Positions 1 through 6,262 of a DNA stretch of 12,607 nt are shown here, piece by piece. The notes beneath the pieces were generated by a model that was given only the letters and a program-made list of their open reading frames with translations, searched no databases and had not been told where the DNA came from. Numbering within the stretch: the first letter of the stretch is position 1; each line of letters starts with the position of its first letter. The translations under genes were made by a program, and so were the position numbers. The stretch comes from Candidatus Omnitrophota bacterium (GTDB lineage: Bacteria; Omnitrophota; JAUWXU01), in contig JAUWXU010000007.1 in the NCBI GenBank assembly GCA_030616145.1, positions 1 to 12,607 of the forward strand, read 5' to 3'.

Positions 1-1563
1 GTGGTAGCCCTCAGCCAGGAATTAAATATCCCGCCGGTAGATCTTTCCAAACTGCAGATTAAACCAGAGATTATAAAACTTATCCCCAAGCAGGTAGTTC
101 AACATTACAGATTGGTACCTGTTTCTAAGATTGGCAAGACCTTGACGGTGGCGATGAGTGATCCTTTAAATGTCTTTGCTATGGATGACATAAAGGTAGT
201 GACCGGTTTCAGCATAAGACCGATTATAGGCACCGAGAAAAGCATTGAACGGGCGATTGAACAATATTATCAGGCTCCGACGGCTGAGATTATCGAAGAT
301 ATTATTAAAGATGCAGCAAAGTCCAGGATGGAAATAATAATTGAAGATACAAAGGAAAGGGGGGATGATTCACAGGAGTTACTGCACCTGGCTCAGGAGA
401 CCCCGGTAATTAAAATAACAAATGTGCTGTTAGGTGAGGCCATAAAAAGAAGGGCCAGCGATCTTTTGATTGAGCCTTTAGAAGATGACTTGCGGATAAG
501 ATATAGAGTGGACGGAATTCTGCAGGAGGCCAAGGCACCGCCCAAAAGTATGCAGAACGCCCTGATCAGCCGCATCAAGGTGATGTCGCAATTAAATATC
601 GCTGAAAGACGTCTGCCGCAGGACGGAAGGTTTAAGGTAAAGATAGGCCAGAGGATGGTGGATTTTAGGGTTTCTATTATTCCGTCCAGTTTTGGAGAAA
701 AGGCGGCTTTGAGGGTGCTAGACAAAAAGGCCCTGATGCTGGAGATGGATAAGCTGGGTTTTGAACAAGACTCTGTTAAAAAAATAGAAGAGGCCTCTTC
801 CCGACCCCATGGTATGATCTTGATGTGCGGACCTACCGGTTGCGGGAAGACTACAACGCTATACTCTATTTTGAAATATATTGACCGGCCGGAAAAGAAC
901 ATTATTACTGTTGAGGACCCTGTTGAATATCAGTTGCCCGGCATAAATCAGGTTACCTATCGTGAGGATATAGGACTTACATTTGCCAGCGCCCTGAGGT
1001 CTATTTTGAGGCAGGACCCTGATATAATTATGGTAGGAGAAATCAGAGATTCCCAGACAGCGGATATAGCTATCAAGTCAGCACTTACCGGACATTTAGT
1101 CTTGAGTACCCTTCACACTACTGACGCAGCCGGTTCCATAGTTCGTTTGACCAATATGGGAATAGAAGGGTTTCTGATCGCATCCTCGCTTATAATGGTA
1201 GGTGCCCAGCGATTGGTTAGAAAACTTTGCTCAGCCTGCAAGGAGTCCTATGAATTAGGCCAGGACTTAAAGAAAAAATTAGGATTAAACGCAGATGGAA
1301 AACTGCTGTTTTATCGACCCAAAGGATGCGAGGCATGCAATAGTACCGGCTATATCGGCCGGATAGGGATTATTGAGGTATTGATGTTAACCCCGGCCAT
1401 AAAGGAATTGGTTATGAAAAAGGGCTCAGAGGCAGAGATCAAGATTGCTGCCCGGAAGGCGGGGATGGCTACCCTGCGTGAAAATGGATTGGCTAAGGTG
1501 AAGGCCGGTATTACCAGCTTAGAAGAGGTTATGCGGGTGACTGCTGCTGACCGACCGCTGTAA
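1..1563 (+). CDS. pilB: Type IV pilus assembly ATPase PilB/GspE-like, copy 1 (5' partial)
   Basis: Hexameric cytoplasmic ATPase that powers pilin polymerisation through the PilC platform. The frame is open to base 1. Aligned with its downstream paralogue, the first visible residue corresponds to paralogue residue 54, so about 53 residues of the N-terminal MshEN/GspE-N domain lie outside the window and the GTG at base 1 is probably not the start. Visible elements by window residue: rest of the GspE-N domain (1-90), an acidic linker, then the core with Walker A GPTGCGKTT (277-285), Asp box TVEDPVEY (303-310), Walker B DIIMVGE (341-347) with its catalytic Glu347, His box STLHTTDA (369-376), and a zinc-type tetracysteine C410/C413...C443/C446. 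All catalytic motifs are intact. It ends in TAA, 37 bases before the second ATPase. The GspE-N domain and zinc cysteines argue for an assembly motor and against PilT. A T2SS GspE is the alternative, but the PilMNOP context favours pilus. Confidence 0.93.
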   Translation: MVALSQELNIPPVDLSKLQIKPEIIKLIPKQVVQHYRLVPVSKIGKTLTVAMSDPLNVFAMDDIKVVTGFSIRPIIGTEKSIERAIEQYYQAPTAEIIEDIIKDAAKSRMEIIIEDTKERGDDSQELLHLAQETPVIKITNVLLGEAIKRRASDLLIEPLEDDLRIRYRVDGILQEAKAPPKSMQNALISRIKVMSQLNIAERRLPQDGRFKVKIGQRMVDFRVSIIPSSFGEKAALRVLDKKALMLEMDKLGFEQDSVKKIEEASSRPHGMILMCGPTGCGKTTTLYSILKYIDRPEKNIITVEDPVEYQLPGINQVTYREDIGLTFASALRSILRQDPDIIMVGEIRDSQTADIAIKSALTGHLVLSTLHTTDAAGSIVRLTNMGIEGFLIASSLIMVGAQRLVRKLCSACKESYELGQDLKKKLGLNADGKLLFYRPKGCEACNSTGYIGRIGIIEVLMLTPAIKELVMKKGSEAEIKIAARKAGMATLRENGLAKVKAGITSLEEVMRVTAADRPL

Positions 1564-1586
1564 AGGTAGTGTCAGAGTGTCAAAGT

Positions 1587-1594
1587 AAGAGGAG
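1587..1594 (+). promoter_or_regulatory. Ribosome binding site of second ATPase
   Basis: AAGAGGAG lies six bases before the GTG at 1601. It supports GTG as the initiation codon. That start gives a complete GspE-N domain beginning MVKSLKERV. Confidence 0.75.
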
Positions 1595-1600
1595 AATAAG

Positions 1601-3316
1601 GTGGTTAAATCTCTCAAGGAAAGGGTAACCGAGATATTGATCGAGAGTAAGTTGATAACTCCCCAGGACTTGGATAAGGCCATTAAAATCCAGAAAAAAA
1701 AGGGAGGGAGAATCAGGGATGTCTTAATTGAGCAGGGAGCAGTTTCAGAAAAGGACTTAATGGCCTGCCTCGGTGAAGAGCTGGGGATTCCCCCGATCAA
1801 CCTTGCTAAGTATAAGATTAATCCCGAACTGGTCAAATTAATTCCTGAGCGGGTTGCCAGCTATTATCAGGTTATTCCTATTTCCAAAATAGGAGGTATG
1901 CTTACGCTGGCGATGAGCGATCCATTAAATGTCTTTGCCCTGGATGATATAAAACGTATCACCAAATGTGAGATAAAGCCGGTTATTGCAACCTCTGAGG
2001 ATGTCATAGCAGCGATTAGTTCTCATTATAATGCACCTAGCCGGATGGAAGAGGTTCTGGAAAAGGCAGAAGAAGAGGAAATTGAGGTAGTAGGAACAGA
2101 AGAAAAGGAAAGGGAACTGGTAAACATTGCTGAGGTAACTAAGGACAGCAAGGAGGCTCCGATAGTGAAGATGGTTGATTTGGTGCTGAGTGAGGGATTA
2201 AAGAGACGGGCCTCGGACATCCATATCGAGCCATATGAAGGGAAATTGCGCATTCGTTACCGCATAGATGGAAACCTGACTGAGGCCTTTAGCCCGCCCA
2301 AGGCCATCGAGAACGCAATCATTACCCGGCTCAAGATTATGTCTAACTTGGACATTACCGAACGCCGGCTCCCCCAGGACGGAAGGTTCAAAGTAAGAGT
2401 CCGGAATAAAGAAGTAGATTTCAGGGTTTCCAGCCTGCCGATAAGTTTTGGGGAGAAGATAGTCCTTCGGGCCCTGGATAAGTCCAACTTACAGGTAGGC
2501 CTGGATAAGCTGGGATTTTTACCCGGGCCACTGGAGGCATTCAAAAAGATTATAAAGGAACCCTACGGGATGATATTGATTACCGGTCCTACCGGTTGTG
2601 GAAAATCAACCACGCTTTATTCAATCCTTAATCAGTTGAATACTCCTGATAAAAATATAATGACGGTTGAAGACCCGGTGGAATATCGTATTAACGGTAT
2701 AAGCCAGATGCAGGTAAGAAGTAACATCGGGCTTGATTTTGCCAGCGGGCTGAAGTCAATATTACGCCAGAGTCCTGATGTAATATTGGTCGGCGAAATA
2801 AGAGATTTTGAGACTGCGGATACAGCTATCAAGGCCGCTCTTACCGGCCAGATTGTCTTTTCGACCCTGCACACAAATGATGCCTCCAGCGCTCCTACCC
2901 GGCTTATTGATATGGGGGTTGAGCCGTTTTTGATTGCCTCTTCCCTGATTATGGTGGCGGCCCAGCGTCTATGCCGCAAGATCTGTCCAAGCTGTAAGGA
3001 ACCCGTTAAGATTCCTCAGGAGGTCCTGGACAGGATAGGCCTGAAGTTCAAGCCCGGAGAGAAAAAGGAATTTTATCACGGGAGAGGATGTAAGATGTGC
3101 AATCAAACCGGCTACTATGGCAGGATGGGGACCTTGGAGATTTTGACCATTGATGACCATGTAAGAGATTTAATTATTAACAGGGTTTCGTCTGATGAGA
3201 TAGAAAGATATGCCTGCAGTAAAGGTATGAAGTTGCTCAGAGAAAATGCCCTGGAGAAGTTTAAGCGCGGTATGACCACCCTAGAAGAGGTGCTGAGAAT
3301 AACTACTGAGGAATAA
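1601..3316 (+). CDS. pilB: Type IV pilus assembly ATPase PilB/GspE-like, copy 2
   Basis: Second full-length assembly ATPase of 571 aa, the usual length for PilB/GspE. The GTG start is set by a good Shine-Dalgarno. Residues 1 to about 150 form the GspE-N/MshEN domain (a possible cyclic-di-GMP-binding module in some relatives; not established here). Residues about 155-185 are a highly charged Glu/Lys linker. The ATPase core follows: RLPQDGRFKV box, Walker A GPTGCGKSTT (329-338), Asp box TVEDPVEYR, Walker B DVILVGE (393-399), His box STLHTNDA, and tetracysteine C462/C465...C497/C500. All catalytic motifs are present. The first conserved His of the usual TGHLV segment is Gln here (TGQIV), whereas copy 1 keeps His. 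The two copies align end to end and are clearly a tandem duplication that has diverged considerably. Probably co-transcribed with copy 1 and with pilC 90 bases downstream. Confidence 0.95.
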   Translation: MVKSLKERVTEILIESKLITPQDLDKAIKIQKKKGGRIRDVLIEQGAVSEKDLMACLGEELGIPPINLAKYKINPELVKLIPERVASYYQVIPISKIGGMLTLAMSDPLNVFALDDIKRITKCEIKPVIATSEDVIAAISSHYNAPSRMEEVLEKAEEEEIEVVGTEEKERELVNIAEVTKDSKEAPIVKMVDLVLSEGLKRRASDIHIEPYEGKLRIRYRIDGNLTEAFSPPKAIENAIITRLKIMSNLDITERRLPQDGRFKVRVRNKEVDFRVSSLPISFGEKIVLRALDKSNLQVGLDKLGFLPGPLEAFKKIIKEPYGMILITGPTGCGKSTTLYSILNQLNTPDKNIMTVEDPVEYRINGISQMQVRSNIGLDFASGLKSILRQSPDVILVGEIRDFETADTAIKAALTGQIVFSTLHTNDASSAPTRLIDMGVEPFLIASSLIMVAAQRLCRKICPSCKEPVKIPQEVLDRIGLKFKPGEKKEFYHGRGCKMCNQTGYYGRMGTLEILTIDDHVRDLIINRVSSDEIERYACSKGMKLLRENALEKFKRGMTTLEEVLRITTEE

Positions 3317-3321
3317 AATCA

Positions 3322-3381
3322 GTTAATTGGTGAGTATTTTTTTGAGAATTTTTTTAAGATTCTTTTGATTAACCAATTAAC
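3322..3381. repeat. 10-bp inverted repeat with AT-rich loop between ATPase and pilC
   Basis: GTTAATTGGT (3322-3331) and ACCAATTAAC (3372-3381) are perfect reverse complements, 40 bases apart. A smaller AGAAT/ATTCT pair sits in the T-rich loop. There is no U-tract after the right arm, so it does not look like an intrinsic terminator. It may be a repeat element of the GTTA-nnn-GGTT kind seen again at 4646 and 5774, or an mRNA structure that tunes PilC expression. Confidence 0.5.
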
Positions 3382-3396
3382 CAAAATGGATTTTTC

Positions 3397-3401
3397 AGGA
3401 G
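3397..3401 (+). promoter_or_regulatory. Ribosome binding site deciding the pilC start
   Basis: AGGAG five bases before ATG 3407. It decides against the in-frame upstream TTG at 3365. Confidence 0.75.
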
Positions 3402-3406
3402 ATAGT

Positions 3407-4615
3407 ATGCCATCTTTTAAATATGTAGCCAAAGATAAAAATGGACAGACAGTCAATGGTTCTGCAGAGGCGAACAATGTTGCCTCCCTGATTGCTTCTT
3501 TAAGGGAAAAAGAATTGGTGATTATCTCCGTTAATGAAGAAAAAAAAGGAAAAAAAGGCATTGGTTCAAAAGGTGGAAGGATAAAATCCGATGATTTGAT
3601 TATATTTTCCCGGCAGTTGGCTACCATGGTAGATGCGGGTATAGCCCTGGTCCAAGGGCTGGATATCTTATGCGAGCAGGTTGAAAACAAGAAGTTCAAT
3701 GCCATAATATCCAATATTCGCGATGATGTTGAAGGTGGAAGTAGTCTATCAGAGGCATTTAGCAAACACCCCCGGGTCTTTTCCACACTTTTCGTAAGTA
3801 TGGTAAAGGCCGGGGAGTCCAGCGGGACCCTGGATTTGATCCTTGATAGGTTAGCCGGGTATTTAGAAAAGACCGGTGCCTTAGCCCGTAAGGTAAAGGC
3901 CGCCCTGGTCTACCCAGCGGTAATAACCATTATAGCGACAGGCATTACCCTTTTTCTTATCATCACAGTAGTTCCGGTGTTTAAAGGCATCTATGAAGGA
4001 TTTGGTGCGGCATTACCCTTGCCCACCCAGATTTTACTTTCATTAAGTGATTTTCTAAGGCATTATTTTCTGTTGGCAGCGGCAGGATTAATTGTAATCC
4101 TTTTTCTTTTTAACCGGTACATCAAGACATCCGGGGGGAAATTAAGGTTTGACTGGATTAAGTTGAAATTGCCTGTTTTTGGTGTTCTGCTCAGAAAGGT
4201 AGCAGTGAGCAGGTTTTCAAGGACCCTCTCAACTTTAGTAAAAAGCGGAGTTCCCATTTTAAGGTCGTTGGAGATTGTAGCCAAGACTTCAGGGAACAGG
4301 GTTGTGGAGATTGCCGTAGAAAATGCCCGAAATAGCATTCGCGAAGGAGAAAATATCTCAGAACCATTGGCCAGAAGCGGCGTATTTCCGCCGATGGTAG
4401 TAAGGATGATCGGCGTGGGAGAAAAGACCGGCGAACTTGAAAAGATGCTCAGTAAGATTGCCGATTTTTATGATGAACAGGTAGATGCGGCTGTCTCAGG
4501 CCTTACCGCAATGATTGAGCCATTGATAATAGCATTCTTAGGGATAGTCATCGGCGGGATCGTTGTATGTATGTATCTGCCGATATTTCAAATATCAGAG
4601 CTTATTCAGATGTGA
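3407..4615 (+). CDS. pilC: Pilus inner-membrane platform protein PilC/GspF
   Basis: Polytopic inner-membrane protein on which PilB acts to insert pilins into the growing fibre. From ATG 3407 it is 402 aa, normal for PilC/GspF. The start is chosen because AGGAG (3397-3401) is five bases upstream and the protein then begins MPSFKYVAKDKNG, the usual family opening. An in-frame TTG at 3365 only adds residues encoded by the upstream inverted repeat. It has two T2SSF domains, roughly 65-190 (SRQLATMVDAGIALVQGL near its start) and 265-395 (SRTLSTLVKSGVPILRSL), and three hydrophobic segments near 169-195, 219-240 and 369-395, the last ending MYLPIFQISELI. The conserved GESSG and GEKTGELE turns are both present. 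It is followed by 185 non-coding bases, so the motor operon probably ends here, although no clear terminator is visible. Confidence 0.95.
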   Translation: MPSFKYVAKDKNGQTVNGSAEANNVASLIASLREKELVIISVNEEKKGKKGIGSKGGRIKSDDLIIFSRQLATMVDAGIALVQGLDILCEQVENKKFNAIISNIRDDVEGGSSLSEAFSKHPRVFSTLFVSMVKAGESSGTLDLILDRLAGYLEKTGALARKVKAALVYPAVITIIATGITLFLIITVVPVFKGIYEGFGAALPLPTQILLSLSDFLRHYFLLAAAGLIVILFLFNRYIKTSGGKLRFDWIKLKLPVFGVLLRKVAVSRFSRTLSTLVKSGVPILRSLEIVAKTSGNRVVEIAVENARNSIREGENISEPLARSGVFPPMVVRMIGVGEKTGELEKMLSKIADFYDEQVDAAVSGLTAMIEPLIIAFLGIVIGGIVVCMYLPIFQISELIQM

Positions 4616-4645
4616 AAAAATAAAAACTCAGATACACACAGATTT

Positions 4646-4670
4646 GGTTAGCCGGTTGACGGGTTGAAGG
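4646..4670. repeat. Intergenic repeat, GTTAGC-GGTTG-CGGGTT family, copy A
   Basis: GTTAGCCGGTTGACGGGTTG follows pilC. Its near match occurs in opposite orientation at 5774-5796 (reverse complement GTTAGCGGGTTGGCGGGTTA), with about 17 of 20 positions agreeing by eye. The two copies bracket the pilin1 and pilin2 units. Just upstream (about 4627-4645), CTCAGATACACACAGATTT looks like another micro-repeat type. No coding or promoter role is evident. Confidence 0.5.
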
Positions 4671-4746
4671 AAAAAATAAAGAGTAACAATTAAACACTTA
4701 ACTTTATCTATATACAGGATTTATTTTACTAAACGAATGATTTTTC

Positions 4747-4782
4747 TTGACAATAAACTGATTTTGTGATAACTTTTGTCAA
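4747..4782 (+). promoter_or_regulatory. Putative sigma70-like promoter of pilin1, bracketed by an inverted repeat
   Basis: A perfect TTGACA (-35, 4747-4752) is followed after 15 bases by an extended -10-like TGT-GATAAC (hexamer 4768-4773); reading TAACTT at 4770 gives the ideal 17-base spacer but a poorer hexamer. TTGACAA (4747-4753) and TTGTCAA (4776-4782) form a 7-bp inverted repeat around the -10, which could be an operator or chance. An AT-rich run lies upstream (about 4671-4746). The -35 is convincing; the exact -10 is not. Confidence 0.45.
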
Positions 4783-4800
4783 AGGGGGTGAATAGAAAAA

Positions 4801-5196
4801 ATGATGAGATTAATACGAAATAGCAAAGCTTTTACACTTGTTGAAATTTTAATAGTAGTAGCAATTCTGGGTCTGTTGGCAGCGATTGCCATTCCCAACT
4901 TGATAAAGGCCAGGGAAGGGTCAGCGGAAACCGCCTGCAAAATGAACAGGGCAGTAATCGCAGATGCGATAAGGATTTGGGCAACGAAAGAAAATAAGAC
5001 TATTGCTGCGATGCAGGCAAAGTTTGGCGTATCACCCGCCACAAAGGACATAAGCACTCTTACTGGAGACAGTATCGAAATATATTTTGATCCACTAAGT
5101 GCAGTTTGTCCTTCAGATAGTACTCAGCACTATACATCTACAGTTGACGCCAATGGAAAGATAACAGTCGTCTGTCCTGTTGCTGCTCACATTTAA
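4801..5196 (+). CDS. Type IV pilin, small major-type (pilin1)
   Basis: Prepilin of 131 aa, to be processed by prepilin peptidase and assembled into the fibre. GGGGGTG (4784-4790) is the likely ribosome site; ATG 4801 is favoured over ATG 4804 by spacing. The leader MMRLIRNSKA is followed by mature FTLVEILIVVAILGLLAAIA, with the obligatory Glu at mature +5. The residue before the cleavage site is Ala10, not Gly. The mature protein has Cys36, Asn39 and Trp50, shared at identical positions by pilin2 and pilin3, and two C-terminal cysteines (C103 and C125 of the precursor) in CP motifs that may form a disulphide. It stands alone between its own promoter-like region and a strong terminator, which suits an abundantly expressed fibre subunit. 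Its role as major pilin is inferred from size and context. Confidence 0.9.
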   Translation: MMRLIRNSKAFTLVEILIVVAILGLLAAIAIPNLIKAREGSAETACKMNRAVIADAIRIWATKENKTIAAMQAKFGVSPATKDISTLTGDSIEIYFDPLSAVCPSDSTQHYTSTVDANGKITVVCPVAAHI

Positions 5197-5220
5197 TGAT
5201 GAAGTATAAAATGAATTACA

Positions 5221-5257
5221 AAAAACAGCCCGGGCTAAACTCCGGGCTGTTTTTTTA
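5221..5257 (+). terminator. Strong intrinsic terminator after pilin1
   Basis: ACAGCCCGG (5225-5233) pairs perfectly with CCGGGCTGT (5242-5250) across an 8-base loop, preceded by a run of A and followed by seven or more T. The A and T runs can extend the stem. It ends the pilin1 transcript 25 bases after the stop codon. Confidence 0.93.
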
Positions 5258-5268
5258 TAATGGGTGGG

Positions 5269-5298
5269 TTGGTTTAAGGAATTCTTAATATTTAGAAT
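5269..5298 (+). promoter_or_regulatory. Weak promoter candidate and imperfect palindrome upstream of pilin2
   Basis: TAGAAT (5293-5298) is a five-of-six match to a -10 element. The best -35 is only TTGGTT (5269-5274), 18 bases upstream. The -10 lies in the 18-base imperfect palindrome ATTCTTAATATTTAGAAT (5281-5298), which could be a regulator site. Since a strong terminator precedes pilin2, some promoter is expected here, but this assignment is tentative. Confidence 0.3.
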
Positions 5299-5319
5299 AG
5301 TATAGGGTTGGTCAACGCA

Positions 5320-5715
5320 ATGGATAAAGAAGCATTCACATTGGTTGAAATTTTAATAGTAGTAGCAATTTTAAGTCTACTTCTTGCTGTTGCTGTGCCA
5401 AATATGATAAAGGCCAGAGGCGCAGCGATTGAAGATACCTGCAGGGCCAATAGGGGAGAGGTTGCAAAGACAATATCTACCTGGGCTGTAAAAATGAATT
5501 TGTCGGTTGAAGAGATGCAGAACTATTATGGTAGTGCCTCACCAGGGAGCAAGATAGCAACCGGAGCACGGGATAAAGGCGTGGTAGAAGATGGTTATCT
5601 TGATGCCTCAAATGTCTATTGTCCTGCACATTCCGGGGATGCTAGCTATGAGTATTCAGCCTGGATTTTGGACAGTGGGAGGGTGATAGTTGATTGTCCC
5701 GATCAAGGGCACTAA
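5320..5715 (+). CDS. Type IV pilin, small major-type (pilin2)
   Basis: Second small prepilin, 131 aa from ATG 5320. An in-frame TTG at 5308 would add only four residues and sits directly on AGGG, so ATG is preferred; the ribosome site (AGGG 5304-5307, 12 bases away) is weak. The very short leader MDKEA precedes mature FTLVEILIVVAILSLLLAVA. The residue before cleavage is Ala5. Glu+5 is present, as are mature Cys36, Asn39 and Trp50. C-terminal cysteines C101 and C126 again sit in CP motifs, and the protein ends PDQGH. Its N-terminal helix shares 27 identical consecutive bases with pilin1 (4840-4866 and 5344-5370), while the globular part differs, pointing to duplication or conversion of the helix. 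It has its own terminator. It could be an alternative major subunit or an accessory pilin. Confidence 0.88.
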   Translation: MDKEAFTLVEILIVVAILSLLLAVAVPNMIKARGAAIEDTCRANRGEVAKTISTWAVKMNLSVEEMQNYYGSASPGSKIATGARDKGVVEDGYLDASNVYCPAHSGDASYEYSAWILDSGRVIVDCPDQGH

Positions 5716-5744
5716 TAGGCCTGTGTTTTCATAATAAATCAGAC

Positions 5745-5774
5745 AAAAAGGGGTAGTGAAAACTACCCTTTTTT
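5745..5774 (+). terminator. Intrinsic terminator after pilin2
   Basis: The stem AAAAAGGGGTAGT (5745-5757) and ACTACCCTTTTTT (5762-5774) closes a GAAA tetraloop. It has 13 pairs including one G-U, and its 3' arm ends in six T. It isolates the pilin2 unit from the downstream operon. Confidence 0.88.
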
Positions 5775-5796
5775 ACTAACCCGCCAACCCGCTAAC
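5774..5796. repeat. Intergenic repeat, GTTAGC-GGTTG-CGGGTT family, copy B (inverted)
   Basis: ACTAACCCGCCAACCCGCTA, followed by AC, is the near reverse complement of the element at 4646-4670. Next to it, TACAC (5801-5805) and GTGTA (5815-5819) form a small hairpin with a 9-base loop. Confidence 0.5.
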
Positions 5797-5847
5797 AGAC
5801 TACACATTTATTTAGTGTATCTTTTTAATTCCAAGACGAAAAATTAC

Positions 5848-5876
5848 TTGATATATCTACCTCAATATGTTATAGT
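5848..5876 (+). promoter_or_regulatory. Sigma70-like promoter for the pilin3-to-secretin operon
   Basis: TTGATA (-35, 5848-5853), a 17-base spacer and TATAGT (-10, 5871-5876), each five of six to consensus, with TGT directly before the -10 (extended -10). A start near 5882-5884 would leave a leader of about 20 bases before pilin3, enough for its GGGGG ribosome site at 5894-5898. A terminator lies just upstream. This is the best promoter in the window. Confidence 0.65.
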
Positions 5877-5902
5877 TTTGAGCATAACCTAATGGGGGTA
5901 AG

Positions 5903-6262
5903 ATGTATAAAAAAAACTCATTTACATTGGTGGAAGTCCTTATAGTAATTGCTATTCTGGGACTGTTGGCAGGTATTGCCATACCAAACCTGATAAAGGC
6001 CAGGGAGGGTGCCGAGGAAAATGCCTGTAAGGGCAATATGGCGATGATTGAGGCAGCAATAGAACAGTGGGCGTTAGACAATAATATAGCATCAGGCACA
6101 GATGTCGCAGCTAATCAATCCAGTTGGGATGACTATTTAAGAGATGGCACATTACCACCCTGTCCAGGTGGCGGTACATATTCTTATACTGGGGGAGGAA
6201 AAACTGGTGAGCTTTATGATGATTATGAAGTCCAATGCGATATCCATGGAGTTGCACAATGA
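5903..6262 (+). CDS. Type IV pilin, small major-type (pilin3)
   Basis: Third small prepilin, 119 aa, starting at ATG 5903 four bases after a GGGGG ribosome site. The leader MYKKNS precedes mature FTLVEVLIVIAILGLLAGIA. The residue before cleavage is Ser6, not Gly; Glu+5 is present. Mature Cys36, Asn39 and Trp50 match pilin1 and pilin2. The C-terminal part has CPGGGTYSY and a final cysteine in VQCDIHG (C87 and C112 of the precursor), a layout I associate with small T4P/competence-type pilins that carry a CP-GG-TY ... C--HG ending. It is the first gene of the operon that includes the minor pilins and the PilM-Q complex, and its TGA overlaps the pilin4 ATG. It may be the fibre subunit co-regulated with the machine, or a major-like minor pilin. 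Confidence 0.9.
   Translation: MYKKNSFTLVEVLIVIAILGLLAGIAIPNLIKAREGAEENACKGNMAMIEAAIEQWALDNNIASGTDVAANQSSWDDYLRDGTLPPCPGGGTYSYTGGGKTGELYDDYEVQCDIHGVAQ
6248..6251 (+). promoter_or_regulatory. Ribosome binding site of pilin4, inside the pilin3 end
   Basis: GGAG seven bases before ATG 6259. It supports this ATG, which overlaps the pilin3 stop as ATGA, over the in-frame ATG at 6235, and suggests translational coupling. Confidence 0.65.

Noticed and set aside
1..3. GTG at base 1 as a true start of the first ATPase
   Set aside because: The second ATPase has about 53 further residues aligned upstream of this point, so the gene almost certainly begins outside the window.
393..902. Open frame on the minus strand opposite the first ATPase, and similar antisense frames elsewhere
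   Set aside because: They lie opposite strongly conserved genes, contain no recognisable domains, and are Ser/Leu/Phe/Ile-rich as expected from the reverse of such codons.
3365..3406. TTG start adding 14 residues to PilC
   Set aside because: The extension is encoded by the intergenic inverted repeat, and AGGAG is properly placed for ATG 3407, where the family N-terminus begins.
1..4615. Type II secretion system instead of type IV pilus
   Set aside because: PilM, PilN, PilO and PilP-like genes with PilV/PilW/PilX-like minor pilins follow the pilus order, and no GspC/L/M or GspG with its typical long leader is present. The motor genes alone would not distinguish the two.
4616..4800. sigma54 promoter of the kind that often controls pilA
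   Set aside because: No GG-N10-GC element with suitable flanks was found upstream of any of the three major-type pilins.
4616..5902. Hidden tRNA, riboswitch or CRISPR array in the pilin intergenic regions
   Set aside because: The gaps contain only terminators, promoter-like elements and single or paired short repeats. No cloverleaf and no regularly spaced repeats were seen.
6235..6258. Upstream ATG for pilin4
   Set aside because: It overlaps the end of pilin3 by 28 bases, has no ribosome site, and gives an overlong leader. ATG 6259 has GGAG seven bases before it and a normal 10-residue leader.
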